From positions 186,001-250,000 of the forward strand of contig JAFZIN010000007.1 of NCBI GenBank assembly GCA_017554305.1: 64,000 nucleotides of DNA, given 5' to 3'. Below the pieces are notes generated by a model, which saw only the letters and a list, made by a program, of their open reading frames with translations, had not been told where the DNA came from and searched no databases. Made by a program: the position numbers and the translations under genes. This document shows positions 24,042 to 34,000 of the stretch, piece after piece (position 1 is the first letter of the stretch; each line of letters starts with the position of its first letter). The stretch is from Bacteroidales bacterium (GTDB lineage Bacteria; Bacteroidota; Bacteroidia; Bacteroidales; UBA932).

Positions 24042-26099
24042 ATGGATCAGTCCAACGTCACAGAGGTAAAAAAGAAGTCTGCTTTTAAGAGATTATTAAA
24101 GGTTCTTCTTTGGGTGGTTTTATTTGTTGCAGTTGTAATGGTTATTGCAATTTTAAGTTGCGGCCGCATTGCAAAGTGGTATCTGGAAAAGCACTCCAAA
24201 GAACTGACTGGCAGAGTGATAACAGTAGAGCGCATTCGTATGAACCCGCTCTTTGGTACCGCTAAAATAAAGGACCTCAGGGTGTTGGAAGCAAATGACA
24301 AAGATCTTTTTTTAGGATTCGGAGAGTTGGACTACCGTATGAACCTTCTGGGACTTATGCACAAGAAGTTCAAGATGAGGAGGTTGCATATAGACAGCAT
24401 GGAGCTCAACATACTTCAGACGGGAAAGACCTTTAACTTTGATGACCTTATAACTCGCTTCTCTTCAGACAGTTCTGCAAAGAAGGAGACAGACCCTTCC
24501 TGGACCATAGACCTCAACAACATAAAGGTTTCCAACAGCCGTATGCGATACAAAGATATGGAGGTGGGGTCCAACTTTGGGTTCAACCGTATGAATGTGG
24601 AGATTCCAAGAATTTACCTTACCGGAAAGGATACGGACGCCGGAGTTCAGCTTCATTTTGAGGATGGCGGAAGCCTGGCCTGCCGTCTGTCATACAATAT
24701 GGATCACAGCCGTTACAATCTGGATCTTAAGATTGACGGCTTTGGTATAGACGGCATACTGCCTTACCTTCAGCAATATATGAACGTTAGCAAGTGTGAG
24801 GGTCTGCTCTCAATGAACGTGAACATTAACGGAGATACGGAGCATATTACGGAGGCCAGAGTTAAGGGAACGGTAGATGTGGTAAAATCTGAGGTGGTGG
24901 ATGACCAGGGAAGGATGATTTTTGCGGCCGATAGCGTTGGCGCTAACATTCTGGAACTCAGCACTGCGGGCCGCATCACCCACTTGTCTTATTTGAATGT
25001 TGTTGGTCCTCAGAGTCAGTACATCATTTACAAAGACTCCACAGATAACTTCTCATATCTTATGAAGAGCACGCCGGAGGTTGCAGAGCAGCCCGATGCT
25101 GTTGAGGAGGTACAGGAAGACGTTAAGAAGATGATTCTCAAGGTAGACCGCTTGAGGATTGCAGGCGGAAAGGTTGGTTATGAAGATAACCTTATGAAGG
25201 GCGGGTTCAAGTACAGCCTCAGTGAAATTAGCGCCTTCTGCAATGATTTTCAACTGGATAAGATGAACCGCATTATTGGACGTGCGGTGCTTGGGCAGGC
25301 CGGCAAGGTTGCATTGGACTGGACCACAGACTTTAAGAGCATGCGTAACATGCACCTTAAACTAACCGCCCGCAATGTAGATATAACAGACTTCACGCCA
25401 TACTCTCTGGTTTACGTTGGCAACAAAATTGAGAACGGCGTGCTTCAGATTGAAAGTGATAACACCGTAACAGACAATAAGTTAAACGGAGAGAACAAGA
25501 TTGAAGTTTACAAGCCTAAGGTTAGTAAGAGGGTGAACTCCAAGCCGGTTTACAAGGTTCCGGTAAGACTGGGCGTTTACGTTCTTACAGACAAGGAGGG
25601 AATGATGAAGGTTTCTCTGCCTGTCTCCGGAGATTTGGACAACCCGCAGTTCTCTTACCGCAAGATTCTCTTTAAGGCGCTTATGAACCTTTTTGTTAAG
25701 GTTGCCACCGCTCCTGTTACTGCAATAGGAAGTCTCTTCTCTTCAGATGAGCCTTTAGATCACATAGATATAGATGTTACGGAGCCCGATTTTGACACCC
25801 GTCAGTACACTCAGTTAACGGAACTTGTAGAGGCCGTTAAGGAGAAAGATGAACTCAAGTATGAGTTCAACCAGCGCTTCAACCTGGAGAAGGCCCTTAA
25901 AGACCATCCGGATTTCACTGAGGATAAACTCCTCACACTGGCCAAGATAAGGAACGAGAACCTCCAAAAGTTCCTCAAGCGTATGAACGTAAAGGAGAAG
26001 CAGATAGCCGTCACCCCAGTCGTTTTGGACTCCCTCAAGTCCTACACCGGAGACCCATCCATCCGCCTCACCGCCCTCTGGTCCCCAGACAACGACTAA
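24042..26099 (+). CDS. AsmA/DUF748-like envelope protein
   Basis: This 685-residue protein has a single N-terminal transmembrane helix (about residues 20-42). A long periplasmic region of repetitive beta structure follows, with the DUF748/AsmA-like patterns GRVITVERIRMNPLFGTAKIKDLRV, GFGELDYRMNLLGLM and a C-terminal VPVRLGVYVLTDKEGMMKVSLPVSGDLDNPQFSYRKI region. The motif order is typical of the AsmA-like proteins, some of which are bridges for lipid transfer between the membranes. It begins 2 bp after the response regulator and ends the seven-gene run that started with TolC. A role in envelope maintenance is inferred. Confidence 0.8.
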   Translation: MDQSNVTEVKKKSAFKRLLKVLLWVVLFVAVVMVIAILSCGRIAKWYLEKHSKELTGRVITVERIRMNPLFGTAKIKDLRVLEANDKDLFLGFGELDYRMNLLGLMHKKFKMRRLHIDSMELNILQTGKTFNFDDLITRFSSDSSAKKETDPSWTIDLNNIKVSNSRMRYKDMEVGSNFGFNRMNVEIPRIYLTGKDTDAGVQLHFEDGGSLACRLSYNMDHSRYNLDLKIDGFGIDGILPYLQQYMNVSKCEGLLSMNVNINGDTEHITEARVKGTVDVVKSEVVDDQGRMIFAADSVGANILELSTAGRITHLSYLNVVGPQSQYIIYKDSTDNFSYLMKSTPEVAEQPDAVEEVQEDVKKMILKVDRLRIAGGKVGYEDNLMKGGFKYSLSEISAFCNDFQLDKMNRIIGRAVLGQAGKVALDWTTDFKSMRNMHLKLTARNVDITDFTPYSLVYVGNKIENGVLQIESDNTVTDNKLNGENKIEVYKPKVSKRVNSKPVYKVPVRLGVYVLTDKEGMMKVSLPVSGDLDNPQFSYRKILFKALMNLFVKVATAPVTAIGSLFSSDEPLDHIDIDVTEPDFDTRQYTQLTELVEAVKEKDELKYEFNQRFNLEKALKDHPDFTEDKLLTLAKIRNENLQKFLKRMNVKEKQIAVTPVVLDSLKSYTGDPSIRLTALWSPDND

Positions 26100-26108
26100 C
26101 CTAGCCCT

Positions 26109-26912
26109 TTAGTAGGTTATGTGGGAAGGGGGGATGTTGCGCCATGGCTGGGTGCCAATGCTGGCACCGCTGCGGCCTGCATCAATCTCCACGTAAATGT
26201 CCTTGGGTTCACTCTCCGCAAAGTCATACTTGAGGGCTGTAAGTTCCTCGCCCAGAGGGAGTGAAGCCTCTAACAACCTTCCATCCTCCAATATGAAAGT
26301 ATAGTCTATCCTCATTCCCTCCAGCGAGAAGGGTCTGGTAATACGCATCTTAAACTCGGTCTTCTCTCTCCCATAAACCTTGCTTTCAGAAGCATACCCC
26401 TTGCCTTCCAGAGAAAAACCGTTCCATCCGCCCACAAGATAAAGCCCTGCAATCTGCTCGGCCTCAATCCCTTTAAAGCTTATAAATAAGTTAATGAACT
26501 GCCTTGTGGGCCTTGCTTCCACCCTAACCGGCTCCTTTGAAACCGTAACGGAAGAGAAGAAAGAGTACAGAGAATCCGAACTCACAAGATCCTTCTTAAC
26601 AATGGCACACTCCCTTGAGTATGAGTCTGTAAGAAGCGTCCGTTCATTCACGTTTCCCCACACAAAACAGAGCAGTTCGTCTCTGGGAACATCAAAAGTA
26701 ATATCAGAAGAGAGCTCACTCCTCCTTGCAGATGCCCTCTGAACAAGTTCCCCGGAACTGCGGAACACCCACACCTCAACACCCTCTGCAACTTGCTCAA
26801 AAGCAGAGCAATCCAAAGCAAAATGCTGCGGACATCCGCTTCTGTCTTCCCACACCCCGCATCCGGCAAGAAGGAGTGAAGCAATGAACAATATCCAATC
26901 TCTTCTTTTCAT
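26109..26912 (-). CDS. FimB/Mfa2-like pilus anchor lipoprotein
   Basis: This 267-residue lipoprotein has a signal sequence ending in a lipobox (LLLAGCGVWEDRSGCP; lipid-linked Cys near residue 18). The early CGVWEDRSGCP is typical of the FimB/Mfa2 family. These proteins cap and anchor the major fimbria to the outer membrane and terminate its growth. The expected domain arrangement, two transthyretin-like beta domains, is consistent with the alternating beta strands (WVFRSSGELVQ, RQFINLFISFKGIE). It lies 0 bp after the fimbrillin gene on the same strand, so the two are translated from the same message. Confidence 0.82.
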   Translation of the reverse strand: MKRRDWILFIASLLLAGCGVWEDRSGCPQHFALDCSAFEQVAEGVEVWVFRSSGELVQRASARRSELSSDITFDVPRDELLCFVWGNVNERTLLTDSYSRECAIVKKDLVSSDSLYSFFSSVTVSKEPVRVEARPTRQFINLFISFKGIEAEQIAGLYLVGGWNGFSLEGKGYASESKVYGREKTEFKMRITRPFSLEGMRIDYTFILEDGRLLEASLPLGEELTALKYDFAESEPKDIYVEIDAGRSGASIGTQPWRNIPPSHITY

Positions 26913-27971
26913 TTAAAAACTAACAGAATAGTCAGAAGCACCGCTCCACCCTGCTACTGAAGTATTTACTGTAACGGTATATGAAACCAGTTTGTCATCC
27001 GGAGTAAGAGCGCCCGGCCCGCTGATTGTAAAATCAAATGAGTAACTGGTGTTGCGCTTAACACCGTAATGGCCATTGCTTTCCTGATATCCATACCCCA
27101 CCTGGTTGATATCTACCGGATAGTAATACTTAACCCCGTTAATTTTTCCCTCCAGAATCAACCTTGTATACTTCTCAGTAGCAGTCTCTTGTGACGTCAG
27201 GTTCTCATAGCAGTAGAAGTAGTGATCATCCTCTTCTCCACTGTCTCCAATAGAAGAGGCAACAGACTCATAGAGCATGTCATCTATCGTGAGGTCACTG
27301 TTATCAGCAGGCACATATCCGCCGTTGTTCAAAATGACAGGAGAGGAAAAGCCGCTGCCCAAAAAGTTCTTCTGCCCGTGAACGTTTGTAAGATAGAGCT
27401 TTACCTCCCTCAGGCTCTGACCCTCGTAAGGAGTTCCGTAGAAGGAAGTTGCAATCCTCGTCACCACAATCCTTGCAACAAGACGGGAGATGGTAACCTC
27501 CACACTCCCTGTGCCAGAGATAGTTGCAGTGGTAGAGCCGCTCATTGTAAAGTTCTGATAATCCTCATCCTCAAGGTTGCACTCCCTCTCCAGAAAATGC
27601 TCCTCATCTATAAACCCAATCCAGTCAGTCACTTTGGAGTTTGCAATCACATAAATGTTCTTCTCACCAACGGTGCTCTTAACCTCAAGATGAGAGAGCC
27701 CGCCCGCCGCGGTAATCTCTGCCGCAGTGTATTTTTTGTAGCTCTCCAGCGCACCGTTAGACTTAAAGAGGAAAATCTCCAACGTATTGATTTTGTTGTC
27801 GTTATCATCAATGCCGTTATCACCGTCAGAGTTCTTGGTATAAACCCCCGCCCTCTTCACTTTAATGTTTACAACCTGCTCTTCCTCCGGAGAAACAATC
27901 TCCTCGCTTTTACTGCAAGATGCCAGCACCACCCCGGCCATCATTGCCCAATAAAAAATCTTTTTCATCAT
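26913..27971 (-). CDS. Fimbrillin (FimA/Mfa1-like) major pilus subunit
   Basis: This 352-residue lipoprotein precursor has a lipobox at GVVLASCSKSEE (Cys near residue 19). The family order is visible: the N-terminal strand to be removed by an Arg-specific protease (NIKVKRAGVYTKNS; the KRAG site is where such a gingipain-like cleavage could occur), then INTLEIFLFKSNGALES, ISRLVARIVVTRI and a C-terminal YSFDFTISGPG with VNTSVAGWSG near the end. In type V pili the donor strand from the next subunit fills the groove left by this removed strand. It follows an OmpA-like gene after 270 bp containing a hairpin-rich repeat array. Confidence 0.85.
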   Translation of the reverse strand: MMKKIFYWAMMAGVVLASCSKSEEIVSPEEEQVVNIKVKRAGVYTKNSDGDNGIDDNDNKINTLEIFLFKSNGALESYKKYTAAEITAAGGLSHLEVKSTVGEKNIYVIANSKVTDWIGFIDEEHFLERECNLEDEDYQNFTMSGSTTATISGTGSVEVTISRLVARIVVTRIATSFYGTPYEGQSLREVKLYLTNVHGQKNFLGSGFSSPVILNNGGYVPADNSDLTIDDMLYESVASSIGDSGEEDDHYFYCYENLTSQETATEKYTRLILEGKINGVKYYYPVDINQVGYGYQESNGHYGVKRNTSYSFDFTISGPGALTPDDKLVSYTVTVNTSVAGWSGASDYSVSF

Positions 27972-28241
27972 TCTTTTGTATTTGTGTTAAATGTTCTCTT
28001 TTCCTCCCGATAGTTTTATCTCCTCTCTCCTTCTCTCTCCCCCTCCCTGTTCCCAGTGTCCCTGTTTTACGGACACTAGGCACACTTTTGCCCTCTTTTC
28101 GTTCCCAGTGTCCCGTTTTTCCGGACGTTGGGCACACTTTTGCCCTCTTTTCGCTCCCATCGTCCCGTTTTTCCGGACGTTGGGCACACTTTTGCCCCCT
28201 TTTCGCTCCCATCGTCCCGTTTTTCCGGACGTTGGGCACAC
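27972..28241 (-). other. Non-coding gap inside the pilus operon
   Basis: This 270-bp stretch separates the OmpA-like gene (stop at 28242) from the fimbrillin start. The first 80 bp next to the fimbrillin gene are pyrimidine-rich on the plus strand. The rest is the 52-bp tandem array described separately. The overlapping reading frames that cross the array on both strands are produced by its 52-bp period and look non-functional. Confidence 0.6.
28051..28241 (-). repeat. Tandem 52-bp repeats, about 3.7 copies, each with a hairpin
   Basis: The word GGCACAC begins at 28079, 28131, 28183 and 28235, giving an exact 52-bp period, and the array stops directly before the stop codon of the OmpA-like gene (28242). 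Each unit has a palindrome with a 9-base loop: AGTGTCC-9-GGACACT in the first (28055-28077), then GTGTCC/CGTCC-9-GGACG in the others. The first unit has the loop CTGTTTTAC and differs from the rest, which carry CGTTTTTCC. In the pilus transcript these would form a row of stem-loops between the OmpA-like and fimbrillin coding regions. Confidence 0.85.
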
Positions 28242-30305
28242 TCACAGCAACCCCATCTCCTCCATCAGAGGCTCCATCTCAGGGTCCAGCGCCGCCTTAA
28301 AGCTCATATCGGGGTCCGCCTCAATGCTGGCCATCAGCAGCCTGGCCGCACTCTCCTTCTCATCCCGCCTCAGCATTGCAACAGCCTGCAGGTAAAGCAC
28401 TTCCGGCGTCTGCTTCAAATCCTTCAGCACATCTATCGCGGAGGCATTGTAATCCAAACTCAAATAGCAGATTGCCGTGTTGATATTCCTGTAGGGCCTC
28501 AGAATCTCCAGCGCATCCTTATAGTGCCTCTCCTTCAAAAGCGCCAGGCCCTTCAGATAGTTTTCATCCAGCGGCGCCTCAACCGTCAGAGTGTCATAGC
28601 ACTTTCTGTGCAGATGGAAGGAGAAATCTATGCGTCTAAGAATAGGATAGATAGAACTCCGTATATACCTGTAGTCCTTGCACTTAGAAAGCCTCTCCTC
28701 ACGCGCATCGGGGTCCTCCGTCTTCAGAACCTCCAGCAGCTGCTGCTTAAACTGAATGTTCTCATCCTCCAAAATATACCGCCTCAAAAGCTCCCAATTC
28801 TCCGGAATATGATCCGTCTTAAAGAACTTCTGCCCCCTCTTCAGATAAGAAGCAAAATACTCCTTAACAGACTCCGCCCTCTTTTTTGAAAGCCTGCTGT
28901 TGGTAGCGTAACTCCCTTCCGGTGAGCAGGATGAAACAATATCCACAGAGTCTGTCACAAACTCTTTATTCAGTTGCAGAGAATCAAAATTTGCCTTAAT
29001 CCTTTCTATCTCCCGATAGTTTTCTCCCAATGACTCATCTACCGTCCAACTGCCCACCTTAAACTCAATGAACGCAATGGTAGAGACCACAACATCCCTC
29101 TCCACTCTGGCCGTCAGATAGAGCGGACTCTCATCCAGAAAACGGCTGAAAGAACTCACGTAATATGCCAGAGTATCAGATTTTGGAAAGTCATAAAGCT
29201 TTCTGCCGTAGGCGAATACGCCGCCTGAGAAGGTAAGCCGCAACTTCTTCATTCCATCCGCCGCCTTCACATCCTGACTGTACCGGTAGATGATATCTCC
29301 CTCTCCGCCCCTTATGATGGTATCCAATCTTATTCCCGATGTGTCTATAGGGTCTTTCACGCACCTGCGGAAAACCTCCTCCAACCTCGCCTTCCGCCTG
29401 TTGTTCAGATTCACCAGGTAATGCTTTATGTAGTATTCTATTGCCTCATCCTCCGTCACCCCAAATTCCCCCACTCTCACCATTTCTTCACTCACACTCC
29501 TACCTCTCTCTTTATCACTGGTTTTACTCTTTGCAAGTTCCTCTGCAGCAGCACTTTCCGCTCCGCTCATTTCTTCTCTGTTTCCATTAACGCTCTCTTT
29601 GCCTGCACTGCCTTTTTGCCCATCTTTGCCTGTGCGGCCGGCAGCCTGCTCCCCACTGCGGACAGCTCCGCCCTCCGGGCGGCCTGTGGTTACGGCCAAC
29701 TCCTTAAAGTTCCTTGCAGAAAAATTTTCCAGCAGGAACAAATAGGTAAAGGCCTTCACAAAGTCCACAGAATCAGGAATTATGGAAGATAGAAACTTCC
29801 TGTACTTCTCATAGCCCCGCATCTGGGAAGAGCGGTAAAGTTCCCCCGTGGCCATCACCCTCTCCAGCTCCATAGAATCCCTCTCCCAGAAGAGCTTAGG
29901 CGTAAGCCTTACCTGCCACTCCTCGCTGCAGAAAGCCGCCGGAATGTGCACGTCAAATCCCAAACGGATCTTCCCGCCCCTAACGGACACCCTCTTGTGG
30001 TTGGCCGTAACCACCACCGGAGAGAGCTTCCCTTTTGCAACCAACCCTCCCTCATTATCCTCAACCACAGCGCTTAATATCATTGGTTCACTCTCTCCGG
30101 CACTGTCCGCCTCCACCACACCGCCCCTTCTGATATCCTCTCCGTTCGCCACAGAAATCTTCCCGTATGGATTCCTCTCAATCTCACTCGTCTGTAAAAT
30201 AGAGACCTTGTCTTCACCAATTATTCTCGCAAACCTCCTGCTTTGGCTGCAACCCCAAAGAATCACTAAGAGAATCCATATAAAAACAACACCACTCTTT
30301 CTCAT
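28242..30305 (-). CDS. OmpA-like lipoprotein of the pilus locus
   Basis: This 687-residue protein has a signal sequence and lipobox (VILWGCSQSRR), using the ATG at 30305. The first 190 residues are beta-rich with IPAAFCSEEWQVRLTPKLF, as in the proteins that accompany Bacteroides fimbriae (DUF3868-like). A low-complexity hydrophilic insert (about 200-300) is rich in Gly, Ala, Glu and Lys. Near residues 440-490 an OmpA-like peptidoglycan-binding motif appears (SSCSPEGSYATNSRLSKKRA). The last 120 residues look like TPR helices (LKGLALLKERHYKDALEIL). It could couple the pilus base to peptidoglycan. It starts just after the DUF3575 gene. Confidence 0.7.
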   Translation of the reverse strand: MRKSGVVFIWILLVILWGCSQSRRFARIIGEDKVSILQTSEIERNPYGKISVANGEDIRRGGVVEADSAGESEPMILSAVVEDNEGGLVAKGKLSPVVVTANHKRVSVRGGKIRLGFDVHIPAAFCSEEWQVRLTPKLFWERDSMELERVMATGELYRSSQMRGYEKYRKFLSSIIPDSVDFVKAFTYLFLLENFSARNFKELAVTTGRPEGGAVRSGEQAAGRTGKDGQKGSAGKESVNGNREEMSGAESAAAEELAKSKTSDKERGRSVSEEMVRVGEFGVTEDEAIEYYIKHYLVNLNNRRKARLEEVFRRCVKDPIDTSGIRLDTIIRGGEGDIIYRYSQDVKAADGMKKLRLTFSGGVFAYGRKLYDFPKSDTLAYYVSSFSRFLDESPLYLTARVERDVVVSTIAFIEFKVGSWTVDESLGENYREIERIKANFDSLQLNKEFVTDSVDIVSSCSPEGSYATNSRLSKKRAESVKEYFASYLKRGQKFFKTDHIPENWELLRRYILEDENIQFKQQLLEVLKTEDPDAREERLSKCKDYRYIRSSIYPILRRIDFSFHLHRKCYDTLTVEAPLDENYLKGLALLKERHYKDALEILRPYRNINTAICYLSLDYNASAIDVLKDLKQTPEVLYLQAVAMLRRDEKESAARLLMASIEADPDMSFKAALDPEMEPLMEEMGLL

Positions 30306-30315
30306 AACACACACA

Positions 30316-30909
30316 TTAAAACAAGAATGAGACTCCCAGCACAATATCTGCCGGAGAGACAATGAACTTTTTCCTCTTTAAAACAGGGTCTCCGCACCTG
30401 GTACACTGATACTTAGTGTAATCGGCCAGGCCCAGAAAGAGCCCCGCACCCATCTCAAGGTTCAGCCTTTTGGTAAGCAGCAGAGCGTACCCTCCGCCCG
30501 CCATCACACCGTATGCGTACCCCTCGTATGAACTTTTGGAGGTGATTCCCCCGTTAGAAAACTTGCACCAGTCCGCCCCGCCCAGCAAATACCAGCCGGA
30601 GTTTACAAACCACGGCCAAAACCGTCCTTTTACCTGAATTTCAGCCCTTCTGAAGAATACCGGAGAAGAACTTTTCCCAAATGAAAACGGATTGTACGTC
30701 CCACCCAGATGAACGGAAACGTGCCTGGAAACAGGCACCCCCAACTCTGCATTTATGGTCCCCAGAGTGAGCCACTCTAATCCGTTGGTAGAGAGCGAAC
30801 TGTTTTGGCATAAACCCGCCCTGCTGCAAAGCAGAAACGCAGCAATCAGAATGCCCCTTAAAAGAGCCGCCGCGTTAAACCTTCTATTTTGAATTTTGCT
30901 TGTGCACAT
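30316..30909 (-). CDS. DUF3575 outer-membrane protein
   Basis: This 197-residue protein has a signal peptide (hydrophobic residues 19-32, cleavage near GLCQ). Beta-hairpin repeats typical of a small outer-membrane barrel follow: NGLEWLTLGTINAELGVPVS, YNPFSFGKSS, WYLLGGADWCKF, GYAYGVMAGGGYALLL and the closing IVLGVSFLF, with a terminal Phe as in outer-membrane barrels. DUF3575 proteins are typical neighbours of Bacteroidales fimbrial loci. A double-Cys loop CTRCGDPVLKRKK is present near residue 163. It is the first gene of the pilus operon. Confidence 0.8.
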   Translation of the reverse strand: MCTSKIQNRRFNAAALLRGILIAAFLLCSRAGLCQNSSLSTNGLEWLTLGTINAELGVPVSRHVSVHLGGTYNPFSFGKSSSPVFFRRAEIQVKGRFWPWFVNSGWYLLGGADWCKFSNGGITSKSSYEGYAYGVMAGGGYALLLTKRLNLEMGAGLFLGLADYTKYQCTRCGDPVLKRKKFIVSPADIVLGVSFLF

Positions 30910-30935
30910 ATCTTTGCCTCATCAAAATTGTGAAG

Positions 30936-30943
30936 CAAAAATA
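30936..30943 (-). promoter_or_regulatory. Bacteroidota -7 box for the pilus operon
   Basis: The minus strand reads TATTTTTG, matching TAnnTTTG, 26 bp before the start codon at 30909. Confidence 0.45.
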
Positions 30944-30974
30944 TCTGCAGAGGCCCTCGCCTCCAAGCATTTGC

Positions 30975-31007
30975 GTAAAATGTACCCGATTTTTGGATAC
31001 ATTTTAC
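30975..31007. repeat. Perfect 10-bp inverted repeat with 13-bp spacer
   Basis: GTAAAATGTA at 30975-30984 and TACATTTTAC at 30998-31007 are perfect complements, and CC/GG just inside extend the stem with a small bulge. It lies between the end of the addA gene (31037) and the pilus promoter box. Both an operator for the pilus operon and a terminator for addAB are possible; a T-run directly after the stem in the addA direction is only four long. Confidence 0.5.
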
Positions 31008-31036
31008 TCTATGGCAAAAAATGGCAGAAAAACTGA

Positions 31037-34000
31037 CTAAACGTCCACTATTTTTTTCTCAAAAACATACCAAAGATACCCCTTCACAGTTCCTTTTCCC
31101 ATCCTGCTGAAGAGATTCTTGTATCTTTTCACCTGATTGACGTATTTCTTAAGAGAGCCGCCCTCACCCTCATTATCATCTGAAGATGAGAGAGTTCCAA
31201 ACTTATAGTCTACAATAACGGTTTCATCACCGTTTTTAGAGAACATCACCCTGTCCGGACGGCAAATCATATCACCGTCCAAATATTCCGACTCTGTTTC
31301 AACGCTATATTTGTCTGTGAACCAGCCGTATGGAAGAGCCGCAGGAATAAGATTCATAATGGTATCAACAATCTTATCTCTGTCATTTCCAAGCAAAGAT
31401 GAAGGATTATTCTTAAGGAACTTCTCTGTAGCACCCTCCACAACTCTCTTAATATCTGACTGTTGTGACACCTCTCCAATGTAAGAGAAAATCTCGTGCA
31501 TAAGAATTCCGCGCCTTATATTATCATCATTATCATAACGGCTTCTAAGAGATTTCTTCTGAGACTCATTGGATAGCGTCTCTGTAAGAAGCGTTCCGTC
31601 AGACTCTTGCAGAGAGTACAAAGTCTCCTTCTCATCTTTTTCCTTTAATGGATCTTCACTTTCATCTCCAAAAGTGTATTCCGTATAGGTGAAAGGATCT
31701 CGCTCATCATCAGGATCCGCATTGTCGTAAATCTTGCGCAACTCACTAATTGTAAGCACCTTATCTTCCCTCTTAAAATGCACCTTCAGCACCTCACCTT
31801 CACCATCCTTCCCCTCTGCACCAACACAACCCTTGCAAATGTTATTTAATTCCGCAGAGAGAGTACCTTTATTATAGCCTCTGGCATATATGTACAGACG
31901 TTCCTTAGCCCTTGTAAATGAGACGTATGCAAGGTTGATATTATCTATGCAGGTCTGCAGAAGTTCATTGTCATAATCCGCCCTGTAAATTGAATCACGT
32001 ACCCCTAAACCTTCAACGTTAATCATCAGAGGAGCCTTAAAATCAAGCCATTCGGAGTCCGATATCAACCATCTGTCACCCTTCAGCTTCAAAACCTCAT
32101 CCCTCAGGAACGGAGTGAATACCACCTTAAATGCCAGACCCTTAGCCTTGTGCATAGTCATCACCCTCACGGCATCTGTCTTTCCTGAAAGCTCCGGAAT
32201 ATAGAAGTTCTTCTGATTCTCCTCCCACCAGCGCAGGAACATAGATATATTGGTACCGTTGGTTGTATTGTAATCCAGCACCTTGTCCAGAAAGGCCTTC
32301 ACAAAGGACGCATCCCCAACCGGATAACTTTCTATAAAGGTATTTATCAACACTTTACAAATCTCATACAGAGTGCCGCACTCCGCCAACCTCCTCCTGA
32401 ACTCCTCCGCCTCCGCAACCGCCTCTGTACCTCCCACCGTGCTACCGCTCCCGTACGCAACCGCAGCCGCGCCATCCGCAATGCCATCCGCAATGCCATC
32501 CTGCGCCCCACTAACCTCGGACGCTACCCCTCCTACCTCACACCCCCCAGACGCAACCCCGGAACCCGCTACCGCCGCAACGCCATCCCTCTCCAGCAAC
32601 CCCAGGTTCTTCACCTTTGCCCCCGATATCCTTGCAAGCGCCTCCAGCCTCTCAGACTCCGGCTCCACCAGCTTGCGCAAAAGCTCCAGAATCACAGCAA
32701 CCGTATTGTTGGAACCTATATTTAAGGAGTCCGTAGTTGTAATACTTATACCTTTCTTTACCAGCACACCCGCAATCTTCTCCGCCTCCTTATTTGAAGA
32801 AACCAGTATTGCAATATCTGATAACGAGTACTTTGCACCGCCTCCTCCCCCGTACGCAACCCTATCCGCAACCTCGCCCCCGTACGCAACCGTCTCACCA
32901 GCAACCCCGCAACCCTCAACCGCAACCCCGGAACCCGCACCCCCGGAACCCGCAACCGCAGAACCCGCAACTGCAGAACCCTCACCCCCGCAACCCGTCA
33001 GCTCCCATATCCTCCTAACCACATCCACGCACGCAAAATCCGCAGGCGTAGTAATATAATCCTTAATGTATCTGGAAGACTTCCCCGCATAAATCACCTT
33101 CACCACTCCCTTCTGCCCAACACTCTTATACTTGTCACAAACCTCCTGCGCAGACCCTGCATAAATCCCCCTAACAACCTCAGGCATAGCAAATTTAGAT
33201 TTCTCAGAAACCTTCTCCCCCAGCAATCCGGAAAATGCACTCACCAGACACCCAGGCTCAGAGAAAAGCAAATTATTGAATGCCACAATGTTAGAGAGGC
33301 TCCTATAATTCACCAGAAGCGGCTTGGTAAAACAGAATTCCTTAAACTTATCCGGTATTTCACTCCTTAAAATGTTCCAATCGCCTCCCCTCCAGCGATA
33401 TATACTCTGTTTAACATCCCCCACCAAAAGCGATGAATTCCCCTCGGCCAGAGAGTTCAAAAGCAGCGGACGGAAATTTTCCCACTGAGAATCAGAGGTA
33501 TCCTGAAACTCATCCAAAAGATAGTGGTTCAGCGTAGTTCCAATCTTCTCATAAACAAACGGAGTATCACTACCGCCTATCAGATCGGACAGAATCTGCG
33601 GCGCATCCGCCAGCAGTGTAAGTTGCTGCTGCTTAAGGTATTCCTCAAGCTCAGCCGATATATAATCCAGCAGTGTAGTCTCCCGAATGTTCCTGGAAAC
33701 CAACTGGTAACTCACATAATTTTCATATTGATCAGCATAGAGAGCCTCAATCTTGGAAAGTATAACCCCAACGCTATCCTTATAGGAATTGATTATGCTA
33801 TCCGGAGTATTTTTAAAGAAGAAACTCTGAGGATCATCTTTCCATTTTTCAACGTCAAATGAGTCTTTAAAAGGAGCCACCTTCTTTGACAGCGGATCTA
33901 TAAAACGGAATTTACCGGTGATTGTACCGAAAAATTTTGAGGTGGTTTTGCTCTTAACAAAGTCATCCTTCAGCAACTCTGACGCCCTTATAAGCTCCTC

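Noticed and set aside
28051..28241. CRISPR-like look of the repeat array
   Set aside because: The units are adjacent with no unique spacers, and no cas genes are near.
27910..28395. Several overlapping frames across the 52-bp repeats on both strands
   Set aside because: They are produced by a 52-bp period without stops; successive units fall in different frames and give repetitive peptides, so they are unlikely to be genes.
32373..33059. Long Pro/Ala/Thr-rich plus-strand frame
   Set aside because: It is the antisense of the low-complexity blocks in addA; the minus-strand helicase motifs on both sides are continuous.
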